From contig NZ_BCUF01000001.1 of NCBI RefSeq assembly GCF_001591145.1, positions 186,001 through 250,000 of the forward strand: DNA of 64,000 bases. The letters run 5' to 3'. The notes under the pieces were generated by a model that worked only from the letters and a program-made list of their open reading frames with translations, was not told where the DNA came from and made no database searches. Shown piece by piece: positions 42,901 to 51,461 of this stretch; the first letter of the stretch is position 1; each line of letters opens with the position of its first letter. Source of the DNA: Vibrio harveyi NBRC 15634 = ATCC 14126 = KCTC 12724 (GTDB taxonomy: Bacteria; Pseudomonadota; Gammaproteobacteria; Enterobacterales; Vibrionaceae). Both the position numbers and the translations under genes were made by a program.

Positions 42901-44124
42901 ATGGACATTATTCTTGGTGTAGTGATGTTTACTCTGATCGTACTTGCGCTAGTACTAGTGATTCTTTTCGCTAAGTCTAAGCTTGTACCAACAGGTGACA
43001 TTACAATTTCTGTGAACGATGACCCTTCACTGGCGATCGTTACACAACCAGGTGGTAAGCTACTATCTGCGTTAGCTGGTGCTGGCGTATTCGTATCTTC
43101 TGCTTGTGGTGGCGGTGGCTCTTGTGGTCAGTGTCGCGTAAAAGTTAAATCAGGTGGTGGTGACATCCTACCTACCGAGCTTGACCATATTACTAAAGGT
43201 GAAGCACGTGAAGGTGAGCGTCTAGCGTGTCAGGTTGCAATGAAAACTGACATGGATATCGAGCTTCCTGAAGAGATCTTCGGCGTTAAGAAGTGGGAAT
43301 GTACAGTTATCTCTAACGATAACAAAGCGACATTCATCAAAGAGCTTAAGCTACAAATTCCAGATGGCGAATCAGTACCTTTCCGTGCTGGTGGTTACAT
43401 CCAGATTGAAGCACCAGCTCACCACGTTAAGTATGCTGACTTCGATGTACCTGAAGAGTACCGTGAAGATTGGGACAAATTTAACTTGTTCCGTTACGAG
43501 TCTAAGGTAAACGAAGAAACGATCCGTGCTTACTCAATGGCTAACTACCCAGAAGAAGAAGGTATTATTATGCTGAACGTGCGTATCGCTACGCCGCCGC
43601 CTAATAATCCTGATGTACCACCTGGTATCATGTCATCGTTCATCTGGTCTCTAAAAGAAGGCGACAAGTGTACGATTTCAGGTCCATTCGGTGAGTTCTT
43701 CGCGAAAGACACTGATGCTGAAATGGTATTCGTTGGTGGTGGTGCAGGTATGGCTCCAATGCGTTCTCATATCTTCGACCAGCTAAAACGTCTGCACTCT
43801 AAGCGTAAGATGTCATTCTGGTACGGTGCACGTTCTAAGCGTGAGATGTTCTACGTAGAAGACTTCGATGGCCTAGCGGCTGAGAACGATAACTTCGTAT
43901 GGCACTGTGCACTGTCTGACCCTATGCCAGAAGATAACTGGGATGGTTACACTGGCTTCATTCACAATGTTCTTTACGAGAACTACCTACGTGATCATGA
44001 AGCGCCAGAAGACTGTGAATACTACATGTGTGGTCCACCTATGATGAACGCTGCTGTAATTGGTATGCTAAAAGATCTAGGTGTAGAGGATGAGAACATC
44101 CTTCTAGATGACTTCGGTGGTTAA
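42901..44124 (+). CDS. nqrF: Na+-translocating NADH:quinone reductase subunit F
   Basis: NqrF is the NADH-oxidising entry subunit. The 407-residue protein has one N-terminal membrane helix and a ferredoxin domain with a [2Fe-2S] cluster ([17 protein letters not shown] and LACQV cysteines). A ferredoxin-reductase-like FAD/NADH module follows ([14 protein letters not shown] for [23 protein letters not shown] for NADH, and the terminal [18 protein letters not shown]). It is the last nqr structural gene, and a terminator follows at 44145. Confidence 0.96.
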   Translation: MDIILGVVMFTLIVLALVLVILFAKSKLVPTGDITISVNDDPSLAIVTQPGGKLLSALAGAGVFVSSACGGGGSCGQCRVKVKSGGGDILPTELDHITKGEAREGERLACQVAMKTDMDIELPEEIFGVKKWECTVISNDNKATFIKELKLQIPDGESVPFRAGGYIQIEAPAHHVKYADFDVPEEYREDWDKFNLFRYESKVNEETIRAYSMANYPEEEGIIMLNVRIATPPPNNPDVPPGIMSSFIWSLKEGDKCTISGPFGEFFAKDTDAEMVFVGGGAGMAPMRSHIFDQLKRLHSKRKMSFWYGARSKREMFYVEDFDGLAAENDNFVWHCALSDPMPEDNWDGYTGFIHNVLYENYLRDHEAPEDCEYYMCGPPMMNAAVIGMLKDLGVEDENILLDDFGG

Positions 44125-44144
44125 TCCTCCCAAGTGATTGAATC

Positions 44145-44181
44145 TATGGCTAGCTCTATAAGGGCTAGCCATTATTTTTTG
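44145..44181 (+). terminator. Terminator after nqrF
   Basis: ATGGCTAGC pairs with GCTAGCCAT and is followed by TATTTTTTG, separating the nqr genes from apbE. Confidence 0.8.
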
Positions 44182-44279
44182 TAAAAAACAAAATGATATT
44201 CAACAGTTGATATAGGAAATCGGTTTATCTCAAGAGAACCCATTTTCCATATCAATTTAACGATAATAGGAGTAAACAA

Positions 44280-45284
44280 GTGAAAAAGTGGCTTGTTGCA
44301 TTCGCTTCTCTATTGGTTTTGGCTGGCTGTGAGCAGCCTGCGGATCAAATTCATTTAAGTGGTCCAACGATGGGGACTACTTACAACATTAAATACATCG
44401 AGCAAGATGGTTTACCTTCACCAGAAGCGCTTCAGACTGAAATCGATCGATTACTAGAAGAAGTGAACGATCAAATGTCGACTTACCGTGAAGATTCAGA
44501 GCTTAGCCGTTTTAATCAACATAAAACTAGCGAGCCATTTGAAGTATCGCCACAAACAGCAACGGTAGTGAAAGAAGCGATTCGCTTGAACGGTCTTACT
44601 CTAGGAGCACTAGACGTAACCGTAGGTCCACTAGTGAACCTATGGGGCTTTGGTCCAGAAGCGCGCCCGGATGTGGTTCCAACAGATGAAGAGCTAGCAG
44701 CTCGTAAAGCGAATACTGGTATCCATCACCTTTCTGTTGAAGGTAACAAGCTGTCGAAAGATATTCCAAACTTGTACGTTGACTTATCGACGATTGCCAA
44801 AGGTTGGGGTGTGGATGTTGTGGCAGATTACCTGCAATCAGAAGGCATTCATAACTACATGGTGGAAGTTGGCGGTGAAATGCGTTTGAAAGGCATAAAC
44901 CGTGAAGGTGTGCCATGGCGTATTGCGATTGAAAAACCAACCGTTGATGAGCGTTCAATTCAAGAGATTATTGAACCAGGTGACATGGCAATTGCAACAA
45001 GCGGTGACTATCGTAATTACTTTGAGAGCAATGGTGTGCGATACTCTCATATCATTAACCCGCATACGGGCAAACCAATCCATCATAAGGTGGTGTCTGT
45101 AACGGTACTGGATAAATCGTCGATGACAGCTGATGGTCTTGCAACTGGTCTTATGGTGCTAGGTGAAGACAAAGGCATGGAAATCGCAAATGAGAATAAT
45201 ATTCCTGTTTTCATGATTGTGAAAACGGATGATGGTTTTAAAGAGCTGGCTTCGGAAGCATACAAGCCGTTCATGAAGAAATAA
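44280..45284 (+). CDS. apbE: FAD:protein FMN transferase ApbE
   Basis: ApbE attaches FMN from FAD to threonines of NqrB and NqrC in the periplasm. The 334-residue product is a lipoprotein (MKKWLVAFASLLVLAGC, lipobox LAGC). It has GPTMGTTYNIKYI, GALDVTVGPLVNLWGFGP, YVDLSTIAKGWGVDVVADYL, HIINPHTGKPIHHK and SMTADGLATGLMVLG, the last contributing Mg-binding residues. It starts with GTG behind TAGGAGT. It lies just downstream of the genes of its substrates and 22 bases before nqrM. Confidence 0.95.
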   Translation: MKKWLVAFASLLVLAGCEQPADQIHLSGPTMGTTYNIKYIEQDGLPSPEALQTEIDRLLEEVNDQMSTYREDSELSRFNQHKTSEPFEVSPQTATVVKEAIRLNGLTLGALDVTVGPLVNLWGFGPEARPDVVPTDEELAARKANTGIHHLSVEGNKLSKDIPNLYVDLSTIAKGWGVDVVADYLQSEGIHNYMVEVGGEMRLKGINREGVPWRIAIEKPTVDERSIQEIIEPGDMAIATSGDYRNYFESNGVRYSHIINPHTGKPIHHKVVSVTVLDKSSMTADGLATGLMVLGEDKGMEIANENNIPVFMIVKTDDGFKELASEAYKPFMKK

Positions 45285-45306
45285 CAACAGAAGTGAGCAT
45301 GTCCTT

Positions 45307-45540
45307 ATGAGTACATTTCTAATTACTTTTGCTGTCTTTGTTGCGGTAATTGCAGCGATGGCAGTTGGTTACATCTTCCAAAAGAAGGTTGTGAAAGGCA
45401 GCTGTGGCGGTCTGGGTGCGGTTGGTATTGAGAAAGTATGTAACTGCCCAGAACCATGTGATGCACGTAAGAAGCGCGAAGCACGTGAAGCAGCCCGCGC
45501 TGAGAAGCTTGCTGCATGGGAAAAAGATCGCATTGCTTAA
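45307..45540 (+). CDS. nqrM: Na+-NQR maturation protein NqrM
   Basis: NqrM (DUF539) is a small inner-membrane protein needed to assemble functional Na+-NQR, probably by supplying iron to the NqrD/NqrE site. The 77-residue protein has one membrane helix (residues 4-24) and four conserved cysteines, C33, C45, C47 and C51 (GSCGGLG, VCNCPEPC). A highly charged tail follows. It lies directly after apbE and before a strong terminator, so apbE and nqrM probably share a transcript. Confidence 0.93.
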   Translation: MSTFLITFAVFVAVIAAMAVGYIFQKKVVKGSCGGLGAVGIEKVCNCPEPCDARKKREAREAARAEKLAAWEKDRIA

Positions 45541-45560
45541 TATGCGATAACAAGAATGAT

Positions 45561-45592
45561 AAAACCCAGCCAATGGCTGGGTTTTGTTTTTT
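45561..45592. terminator. Terminator after nqrM
   Basis: AAAACCCAGCCA-ATG-GCTGGGTTTT followed by GTTTTTT. It could also serve the convergent diguanylate cyclase gene. Confidence 0.85.
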
Positions 45593-45645
45593 CGGCTTTG
45601 GTTTCTGTTTGAATATTGAATTAGGTTGGTGACATTAAGTGCCGT

Positions 45646-46860
45646 CTACTGAGATACGGTTTGATTCCGCCCGTTTCCTTTCGCTTGATACAAACGGTCA
45701 TCCGCGACTTTAATTTGCTGATCTAAATTGCCCTTGATGTTTGAAACACCGACGCTGATGGTTACTTGAATCTGGTCATCTTGATAAGGAATCGGAGTTT
45801 TCTCTACGCGTTGACGCATTTGCTCTAAACGTGTCACAAAGTCGTCGTAGCTGCCGTAGGCTTGGATGCAAAACTCTTCACCCCCGAATCGTGCAATCAC
45901 ATCATCAGGAAAATAGATTTTTAATATATTGGCGACCATAACAAGTGCAGCATCGCCCCCATCATGACCATAGTTATCATTCACTTTCTTAAAGAAATCG
46001 ATATCTAGCATAGCAATATTGCGTTGCTCATCGCTGTCACATGTTTGCCCAAATAGAAAGCGACGGTTCCATAAGCCAGTGAGTGAATCTTGGTTCGCCA
46101 TTCTAAATAAATCTGTTGTGGCTTCTTTCATATCCAAGATTTGATGGACCCGACAAAAGAACTCCTCTTGATTAAAAGGCTTGTACAGAAAGTCGTTTGC
46201 TCCCGCTTTTAGAAAGCGCGCTGTCATTGAGTGGTCATCACTTCCAGAGATCCCAAGGATCGCCAATTGGTTTTTATCGAGCTTTTGGCGAAGCTCTCGG
46301 ATCATAGTGATGCCATCTTTGATTGGCATATCATGGTCGGTCAGAACCAAGGTAATATCTGGATTTTGTTCAATAACTTCGATTGCTTGTTGACCATTCT
46401 CGGCTTGCAATGTCTGGATGTATTGATGCTCAAGTAATTGTACGACATGGCGGCGAACCGTCATTGAGTCATCAACAACCAGACATTTGTGTTGCTGGTT
46501 GTTGGTCAGGCGTTTAATCAGAGGAAGAAGGTAAGAAACGGAGGCCATGCTGTCTTTTAAGATGTAATCGAGTACGCCTTTTGCCAGCATCTTTTCACGA
46601 GCATCATCTTGCAACATCGCCGTAAGCACGATGACTTTTTGTTGGTGAGAAAGGACTAAATCGATGATCTCACCGTCCTGCGCATCCGGTAAGCAGTAAT
46701 CTAAAACTGCACAGAGAAGCTCAGGCTGAGACGTTAAAATAGATTGTGCTTCCGCATAGCTTTCGGCAGCAAGTACTTCATAACCCGCCTGATTTAAGAT
46801 TTGTTGTAAGTAGTTATTAAAGGCGCGACTGTCTTCGACGACCAGTATTTTATTACTCAA
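45646..46860 (-). CDS. Response regulator with two receiver domains and a GGDEF domain (diguanylate cyclase)
   Basis: The 404-residue protein is built REC-REC-GGDEF, like PleD. The first receiver has D10 and phosphoacceptor D54 (VLDYCLPD). The second has D130-D131 and D175 (LTDHDMPIKDG). The cyclase domain (about 250-404) has the active-site GGEEF at 326-330 and should make cyclic di-GMP. The residue where the inhibitory RxxD site begins is F317 rather than R, so product inhibition through that site is probably lost. No histidine kinase gene is adjacent. It converges on nqrM. Confidence 0.93.
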   Translation of the reverse strand: MSNKILVVEDSRAFNNYLQQILNQAGYEVLAAESYAEAQSILTSQPELLCAVLDYCLPDAQDGEIIDLVLSHQQKVIVLTAMLQDDAREKMLAKGVLDYILKDSMASVSYLLPLIKRLTNNQQHKCLVVDDSMTVRRHVVQLLEHQYIQTLQAENGQQAIEVIEQNPDITLVLTDHDMPIKDGITMIRELRQKLDKNQLAILGISGSDDHSMTARFLKAGANDFLYKPFNQEEFFCRVHQILDMKEATTDLFRMANQDSLTGLWNRRFLFGQTCDSDEQRNIAMLDIDFFKKVNDNYGHDGGDAALVMVANILKIYFPDDVIARFGGEEFCIQAYGSYDDFVTRLEQMRQRVEKTPIPYQDDQIQVTISVGVSNIKGNLDQQIKVADDRLYQAKGNGRNQTVSQ

Positions 46861-46999
46861 AAAGTTTCCCTACTTTCGTATATAAATCAACTTTAGTGTT
46901 ATAGAAGTCAATAATAATGAAATGTCACTTTAATGCCATGAAAAATTGTTGCTACCTGACTCCAGATAACACTATTTCCAATACGTGTATTTACAGCTA

Positions 47000-47019
47000 T
47001 ACTGTTTTTTTAAACAGTG
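47000..47019 (+). promoter_or_regulatory. LexA (SOS) box of dinB
   Basis: TACTGTTTTTTTAAACAGTG fits CTG-N10-CAG with flanking TA/GT kept. It lies 18 bases upstream of the chosen dinB start and overlaps a TATACT -10-like sequence, a typical repressor position. Confidence 0.88.
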
Positions 47020-47037
47020 TTTATTTGTGTGCGGAAC

Positions 47038-48102
47038 GTGATTGAGCGAGTCAGAAAAATAATTCACGTTGATATGGATTGCTTTTATGCAGCGGTCGAG
47101 ATGCGTGACAACCCCAGTTATCGTGGTATTGCGCTTGCCGTTGGCGGTCATGAGAAACAACGCGGCGTGATCAGCACCTGTAACTATGAAGCGCGTAAAT
47201 TCGGTGTGCGCAGTGCGATGCCAACAGCCAGAGCGCTTCAACTTTGCCCCCATTTGCTCGTCGTCCCGGGACGAATGCACGTATACAAACAAGTATCCCA
47301 ACAGATCCGTACCATTTTCGAGCGATACACGCCACTTATCGAGCCACTATCACTTGATGAGGCGTATCTTGATGTGACTGACTCGACTGCTTGTCGGGGT
47401 TCTGCAACCTTAATCGCAGAATCGATCCGCAATGATATCTGGAATGAGCTTGGACTTACTGCATCGGCAGGTATTGCACCGATTAAGTTTCTTGCCAAAG
47501 TGGCTTCAGACATGAATAAACCCAATGGACAATTTGTTATTCCGCCAGAAAAGGTTCAAGAAGTCGTAGACAAACTGCCGTTAGAAAAGATTCCAGGAGT
47601 TGGTAAAGTGAGCTTGGAGAAGCTACATCAAGCGGGCTTTTACCTATGTGAGGATATCAAAAACAGCGACTATCGTGAGCTGCTACGTCAATTTGGACGC
47701 CAAGGTGCTTCGCTTTGGAAACGTAGTCATGGCATCGACGATCGTGAAGTGGTGGTTGAGCGTGAACGTAAGTCGGTTGGGGTCGAGCGCACCTTTAGCG
47801 AAAACATTGTGACTTACGATGAATGCTGGCAGGTGATTGAAGACAAGCTCTACCCTGAACTAGAGAAACGTTTGGAAAAAGCCAGTCCAGATAAGTCTAT
47901 TATCAAACAGGGTATTAAACTCAAATTTGCCGATTTTCAACTCACGACAATTGAGCACATCCACCCTCAGTTAGAGCTCGATGACTTTAAAGAACTGTTA
48001 AGAGATATACTCAAGCGCCAAAATGGTCGAGAGATACGCTTATTAGGCTTAAGTGTGATGCTCAAGCCTGAGCAACAAGCGCGTCAATTGAGTTTCTTCT
48101 AA
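47038..48102 (+). CDS. dinB: DNA polymerase IV (DinB)
   Basis: DinB is the Y-family translesion polymerase of the SOS response. The protein has catalytic residues in RKIIHVDMDCFYAAVEMRDNP (Asp of motif I) and PLSLDEAYLDVTDS (Asp-Glu). KIPGVGKVSLEKLHQAG is the helix-hairpin-helix. The C-terminal QLSFF is a beta-clamp-binding motif of the QLxLF kind. I place the start at the GTG at 47038 (355 residues), to match relatives that begin a few residues before VRKIIH; upstream in-frame codons run into the LexA box. Its stop overlaps by four bases that of the convergent RecQ-like gene. Confidence 0.94.
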   Translation: MIERVRKIIHVDMDCFYAAVEMRDNPSYRGIALAVGGHEKQRGVISTCNYEARKFGVRSAMPTARALQLCPHLLVVPGRMHVYKQVSQQIRTIFERYTPLIEPLSLDEAYLDVTDSTACRGSATLIAESIRNDIWNELGLTASAGIAPIKFLAKVASDMNKPNGQFVIPPEKVQEVVDKLPLEKIPGVGKVSLEKLHQAGFYLCEDIKNSDYRELLRQFGRQGASLWKRSHGIDDREVVVERERKSVGVERTFSENIVTYDECWQVIEDKLYPELEKRLEKASPDKSIIKQGIKLKFADFQLTTIEHIHPQLELDDFKELLRDILKRQNGREIRLLGLSVMLKPEQQARQLSFF

Positions 48103-50024
48103 GCTCGCGCTAATTCAACCTGCTTTAGTACTTGCTCAAAAGAAACATTTGCCATTGACCCATAACCGCGTAACTTGCTCGCTTTCAGTTGCGTGATAAT
48201 TGGTGTGCTAATTCCACATAAGAAGCGTGCGACAGCTGCATTGCTAATCGCCGTTGGTGAAAGCTGGACAAATTCATCAACCCAAGTGGATAGGTGTGCC
48301 AATTCAGGTTGTGTTTGTTGTGGTTGAGGAAAAGATGCGACTTGTCCACGACACACTGAACAGTGACCACATTGAGTTGGAGCATCGTGATCGGCAAAGT
48401 ACTGCGCCAGTTGGTGACTTAAACAGTCTGACGATTGGAACAGACTCAACATAGTATGAATTCGTTCAATGTCCTTGTGTTCTTTGGATTGGAACAACTC
48501 AATTAAATGCTGAGAGATAGCTTCTTGGCTTTGAGTGGTAGGGAGAGCCGAGTAAACATCCGTAAGCTGTTTGCTTTCTAATTCAATCCAGCCATTTTGG
48601 TGGAAGTAATCTAGCGCCGCAACCACACGGCTGCGCTCAGACTGATAGTTCATCCATAATGCTTCTAAATCCACTTGGCACCATACTTTGGCTTTGGTTG
48701 AACAAGCAAAAATGGCTTCAACAAACTGACGTCTCTCGCCTTGGAACTGATTGAGGATGAAACTTTGTTCTTGTAAAAACTTGAAGCGATATTCTGCGAA
48801 ATAACTGTATTTGGCTTCAATTACTTTTGCTAGCTCTAGGTAAACTAATAAGGTTTTTAGCGGAAGTTGGCGAATGTTGCTGTCGCGAGACAATCGCAAC
48901 GCCATCACCTCCCACTGCGGAGTGTTCTCGCGAATTTGCTCCAGTACATAATTGATTGAGCTTGGCTCTGGCGTGTCACCGTAAACAAAGTTCTCTAATA
49001 CCGTTAAGCCGGAGGTATTGCCCAAAAGAATACACTCCGAACGCTGTCCATCACGTCCGGCGCGCCCAATTTCTTGTGCGTAGTTTTCGATAGATTTTGG
49101 TAAATCGAAGTGAATAACACGGCGAATATCAGATTTATCTACCCCCATCCCAAATGCGATTGTTGCGACAATGCAGTCGATTTGCGAGTCCATAAACTGT
49201 TGTTGAATTTTCTCACGAATGTCGCTCTTCATACCCGCATGATAAGCGTGAGCATTGATGCCTAAACGGATAAGAGAGCTGGCAACTTGCTCAGCGGTCT
49301 GTTGCTGAGTGACATACACGATGCTCGGTAGTTTAGGTGTTGCAGCAATGATGTCATTCAGTTGCGTTTGCTTATTTTCTTCGTCGCAAGGCACCACAGA
49401 AATATCGAGATTAGGACGATAGAAGCCAGTAACCGTAATGTCCTCACCAGTGATATTAAACTTGTTTTGCATGTCCTCGATAACCGCTGGCGTTGCCGTT
49501 GCGGTTAGCAAGAGCGTTTGAGGGATATTCAGTTCACGTTGGTATTGTGGCAGTTTAAGGTAGTCAGGACGGAAGTTATGACCCCATTCCGAGATACAGT
49601 GTGCTTCATCGACCACCATCAAAGAGAGCGGAATCTGACGAATGAATTCACGAAAACGTTCGTTCTTGAGCCGCTCTACCGAAATCATCAAAATCTTAAT
49701 CTGCCCATTCTTCACGCCAGCCATAACTTGCTGCGCTTCTTCTCGGCTTTGGCTACTGTCGATAGATGCCGCAGCTATGCCTTTACTTTGCAGGAAACCG
49801 AGCTGATCTTTCATCAGAGCAAGAAGTGGTGAAATCACCAGTGTTAGGTGTGGTAACTGGGTTGCAGGAAGTTGGTAGCAAAGTGATTTCCCCGAACCAG
49901 TCGGAAAGATGGCTGCTGCCGAGTGTCCGTTCATCACTGCTTCAATCACTGGCTGTTGACCGGGTCTTAATGAGTCAAATCCGAACACAGATTGAAGCGT
50001 TTGCTGAAGCGAGGCACTTTGCAT
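48099..50024 (-). CDS. RecQ-family ATP-dependent DNA helicase
   Basis: The 641-residue protein has the superfamily II helicase core: Walker A IFPTGSGKSLCYQLPA, the box VVDEAHCISEWGHNFRPDY with the RecQ aromatic-rich loop, TATATPAVIEDM and the C-terminal motif YAQEIGRAGRDGQRSECILL. A cysteine cluster near the C-terminus (C-G-H-C-S-V-C) suggests the RecQ zinc site, but it is placed differently from canonical RecQ. No HRDC domain is evident. It is therefore probably a second RecQ-like helicase rather than the housekeeping RecQ. It converges with dinB, the stop codons overlapping. Confidence 0.88.
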   Translation of the reverse strand: MQSASLQQTLQSVFGFDSLRPGQQPVIEAVMNGHSAAAIFPTGSGKSLCYQLPATQLPHLTLVISPLLALMKDQLGFLQSKGIAAASIDSSQSREEAQQVMAGVKNGQIKILMISVERLKNERFREFIRQIPLSLMVVDEAHCISEWGHNFRPDYLKLPQYQRELNIPQTLLLTATATPAVIEDMQNKFNITGEDITVTGFYRPNLDISVVPCDEENKQTQLNDIIAATPKLPSIVYVTQQQTAEQVASSLIRLGINAHAYHAGMKSDIREKIQQQFMDSQIDCIVATIAFGMGVDKSDIRRVIHFDLPKSIENYAQEIGRAGRDGQRSECILLGNTSGLTVLENFVYGDTPEPSSINYVLEQIRENTPQWEVMALRLSRDSNIRQLPLKTLLVYLELAKVIEAKYSYFAEYRFKFLQEQSFILNQFQGERRQFVEAIFACSTKAKVWCQVDLEALWMNYQSERSRVVAALDYFHQNGWIELESKQLTDVYSALPTTQSQEAISQHLIELFQSKEHKDIERIHTMLSLFQSSDCLSHQLAQYFADHDAPTQCGHCSVCRGQVASFPQPQQTQPELAHLSTWVDEFVQLSPTAISNAAVARFLCGISTPIITQLKASKLRGYGSMANVSFEQVLKQVELARA

Positions 50025-50100
50025 AATAGGGAAACCTTGGTTTGATGATAAACTGGGTTACATTAACACACCCTGAGTGCCTAACGCGCGCCCTAAAAGT

Positions 50101-50580
50101 ATGAACAAAGCTGATTTAGTCCAAATAATCATTCAACAACTTGAAGATAAATTGCACGTTGCTCACGCCTCGACACAAAGAGCCATTGACGCCGCGACCG
50201 ATGAAGAAACAGTGCCAGAGCACAAGTACGACACCCTAGCACTTGAAGCTTCGTATCTGGCGCACGGGCAAGCGATGCGTGTGCAAGAAAGTGAAGAAGA
50301 GCTTCGTCAGTACCGTGCTCTTGTCCTACGTGACTTTGTCGATGCTCGTATCGCGGTTGGTGCTTATGTGGAATTAGTCGACGAGAACGATGTTGAAAAA
50401 ACCTTTTTTATCGGTCCTTGCTCTGGTGGACTGACTGTTAAATGGCAAGGCAAAGAGGTATTTGTACTTACTCCAAAATCTCCCCTTGGTCGTGCTTTGA
50501 TTGGCAGAGAAGAAGGGGAAGAGATTGATGTGAAAATTGGTGATAAAACAAATTGTTATGAAGTCGTGACGATTTGCTGA
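50101..50580 (+). CDS. GreA/GreB-like transcription elongation factor family protein
   Basis: The 159-residue protein has an N-terminal helical part (about 1-75: MNKADLVQIIIQQLEDKLHVAHASTQRAIDAATDEET, with EHKYDTLALEASYLAHGQA). A C-terminal Gre-like FKBP-fold part includes VELVDENDVEKTFFIGPCSGGLTV and LTPKSPLGRALIGREEGEEIDVKIG. The acidic coiled-coil tip typical of GreA is not obvious, so transcript cleavage activity is doubtful. A GTG eight codons upstream is an alternative start; neither has a good ribosome site. The gene diverges from the RecQ-like helicase. Confidence 0.8.
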   Translation: MNKADLVQIIIQQLEDKLHVAHASTQRAIDAATDEETVPEHKYDTLALEASYLAHGQAMRVQESEEELRQYRALVLRDFVDARIAVGAYVELVDENDVEKTFFIGPCSGGLTVKWQGKEVFVLTPKSPLGRALIGREEGEEIDVKIGDKTNCYEVVTIC

Positions 50581-50640
50581 CATCGTATCCATAGTTGGTT
50601 GTTATAGTTAAGCGGAATAATCATGAAAAAAGAGAAAGTA

Positions 50641-51384
50641 ATGAAGAAACTGCTCACACTCTCATTGTTGACCATCAGCGCCAGTGGCTATGCAGCCCAG
50701 TGTCGCGTCGATATTAACAACGAAGTTCGTATGGATGGTCAGAACTTAGAAATCGTACATACCAATGGTGAAAAAGCGGTTGTCGACGAAGACAATAACC
50801 TGTTCATTAAAGGCGAACTGATTGAGCTTGATGATGATCAGAAAGCGGCAATCGAGAATTACCGCGAGAAGATGAATGCTTATATTCCCCAAGCAAAACA
50901 ACTGGCAAGTGATGGCTTAGCATTAGCGAACGACATTATTGATGACATTGCGGTCAGTCTTGATGCGCCAGACTCGTTTGATAATGTTAAAGTCGCGATA
51001 AAAGACTTCTTCGCAGATGTGGAAGCGCGTTACTACAAAGATGGTGATTTTATTCTGCCTGCTGACAGCTTTGAGTCGATGACAGAATCGTGGTCAAAGG
51101 ACTTCGAGAAGGCACAAGAAATTTTCAACAAAGAATTCCTAGCCAGCGCTTTTGATGCGTTGTCTGCCAAGATGAAAGAAGATGGTGGTTTGAATTTAAC
51201 TGCACTGTCTGAAAGCATGACAGAACTGCAAGCTAAGGTACAAGAACGCCTAGCAGAGCACTCGAAAGACGTAGAGAAACAAGCGGAAGATTTGTGTGAA
51301 TCACTGGATGATATGGCTGGTGAAGAACAGGATCTGCTGAAGAAAATTCCAGAGCTAAAAGACTATCAAGTCTTCACGATTTAA
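50641..51384 (+). CDS. DUF2884 (YggN-like) periplasmic protein
   Basis: The 247-residue precursor has a signal peptide (MKKLLTLSLLTISASGYA|AQ). Its body resembles E. coli YggN (DUF2884): a first cysteine soon after cleavage (QCRVDINNEV), the DQKAAIENYREKMNAYIPQAKQL segment, a long predicted helical middle part, and a late cysteine (EDLCESL) that could pair with the first. The function is unknown. An in-frame ATG at 50623 behind GCGGAATAA is an equally possible start. A terminator follows. Confidence 0.8.
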   Translation: MKKLLTLSLLTISASGYAAQCRVDINNEVRMDGQNLEIVHTNGEKAVVDEDNNLFIKGELIELDDDQKAAIENYREKMNAYIPQAKQLASDGLALANDIIDDIAVSLDAPDSFDNVKVAIKDFFADVEARYYKDGDFILPADSFESMTESWSKDFEKAQEIFNKEFLASAFDALSAKMKEDGGLNLTALSESMTELQAKVQERLAEHSKDVEKQAEDLCESLDDMAGEEQDLLKKIPELKDYQVFTI

Positions 51385-51402
51385 TTTGCGAAGCAGAAAC
51401 AA

Positions 51403-51433
51403 CAAAGAGCGCCTATTATCGGCGCTCTTTTTA
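51403..51433. terminator. Terminator between the DUF2884 gene and the chitinase gene
   Basis: AAAGAGCGCC pairs with GGCGCTCTTT around TATTATC, with T-run after and A-run before; suitable for both convergent genes. Confidence 0.85.
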
Positions 51434-51461
51434 CATGGGTACTATTCAGTATCTATTCGAG

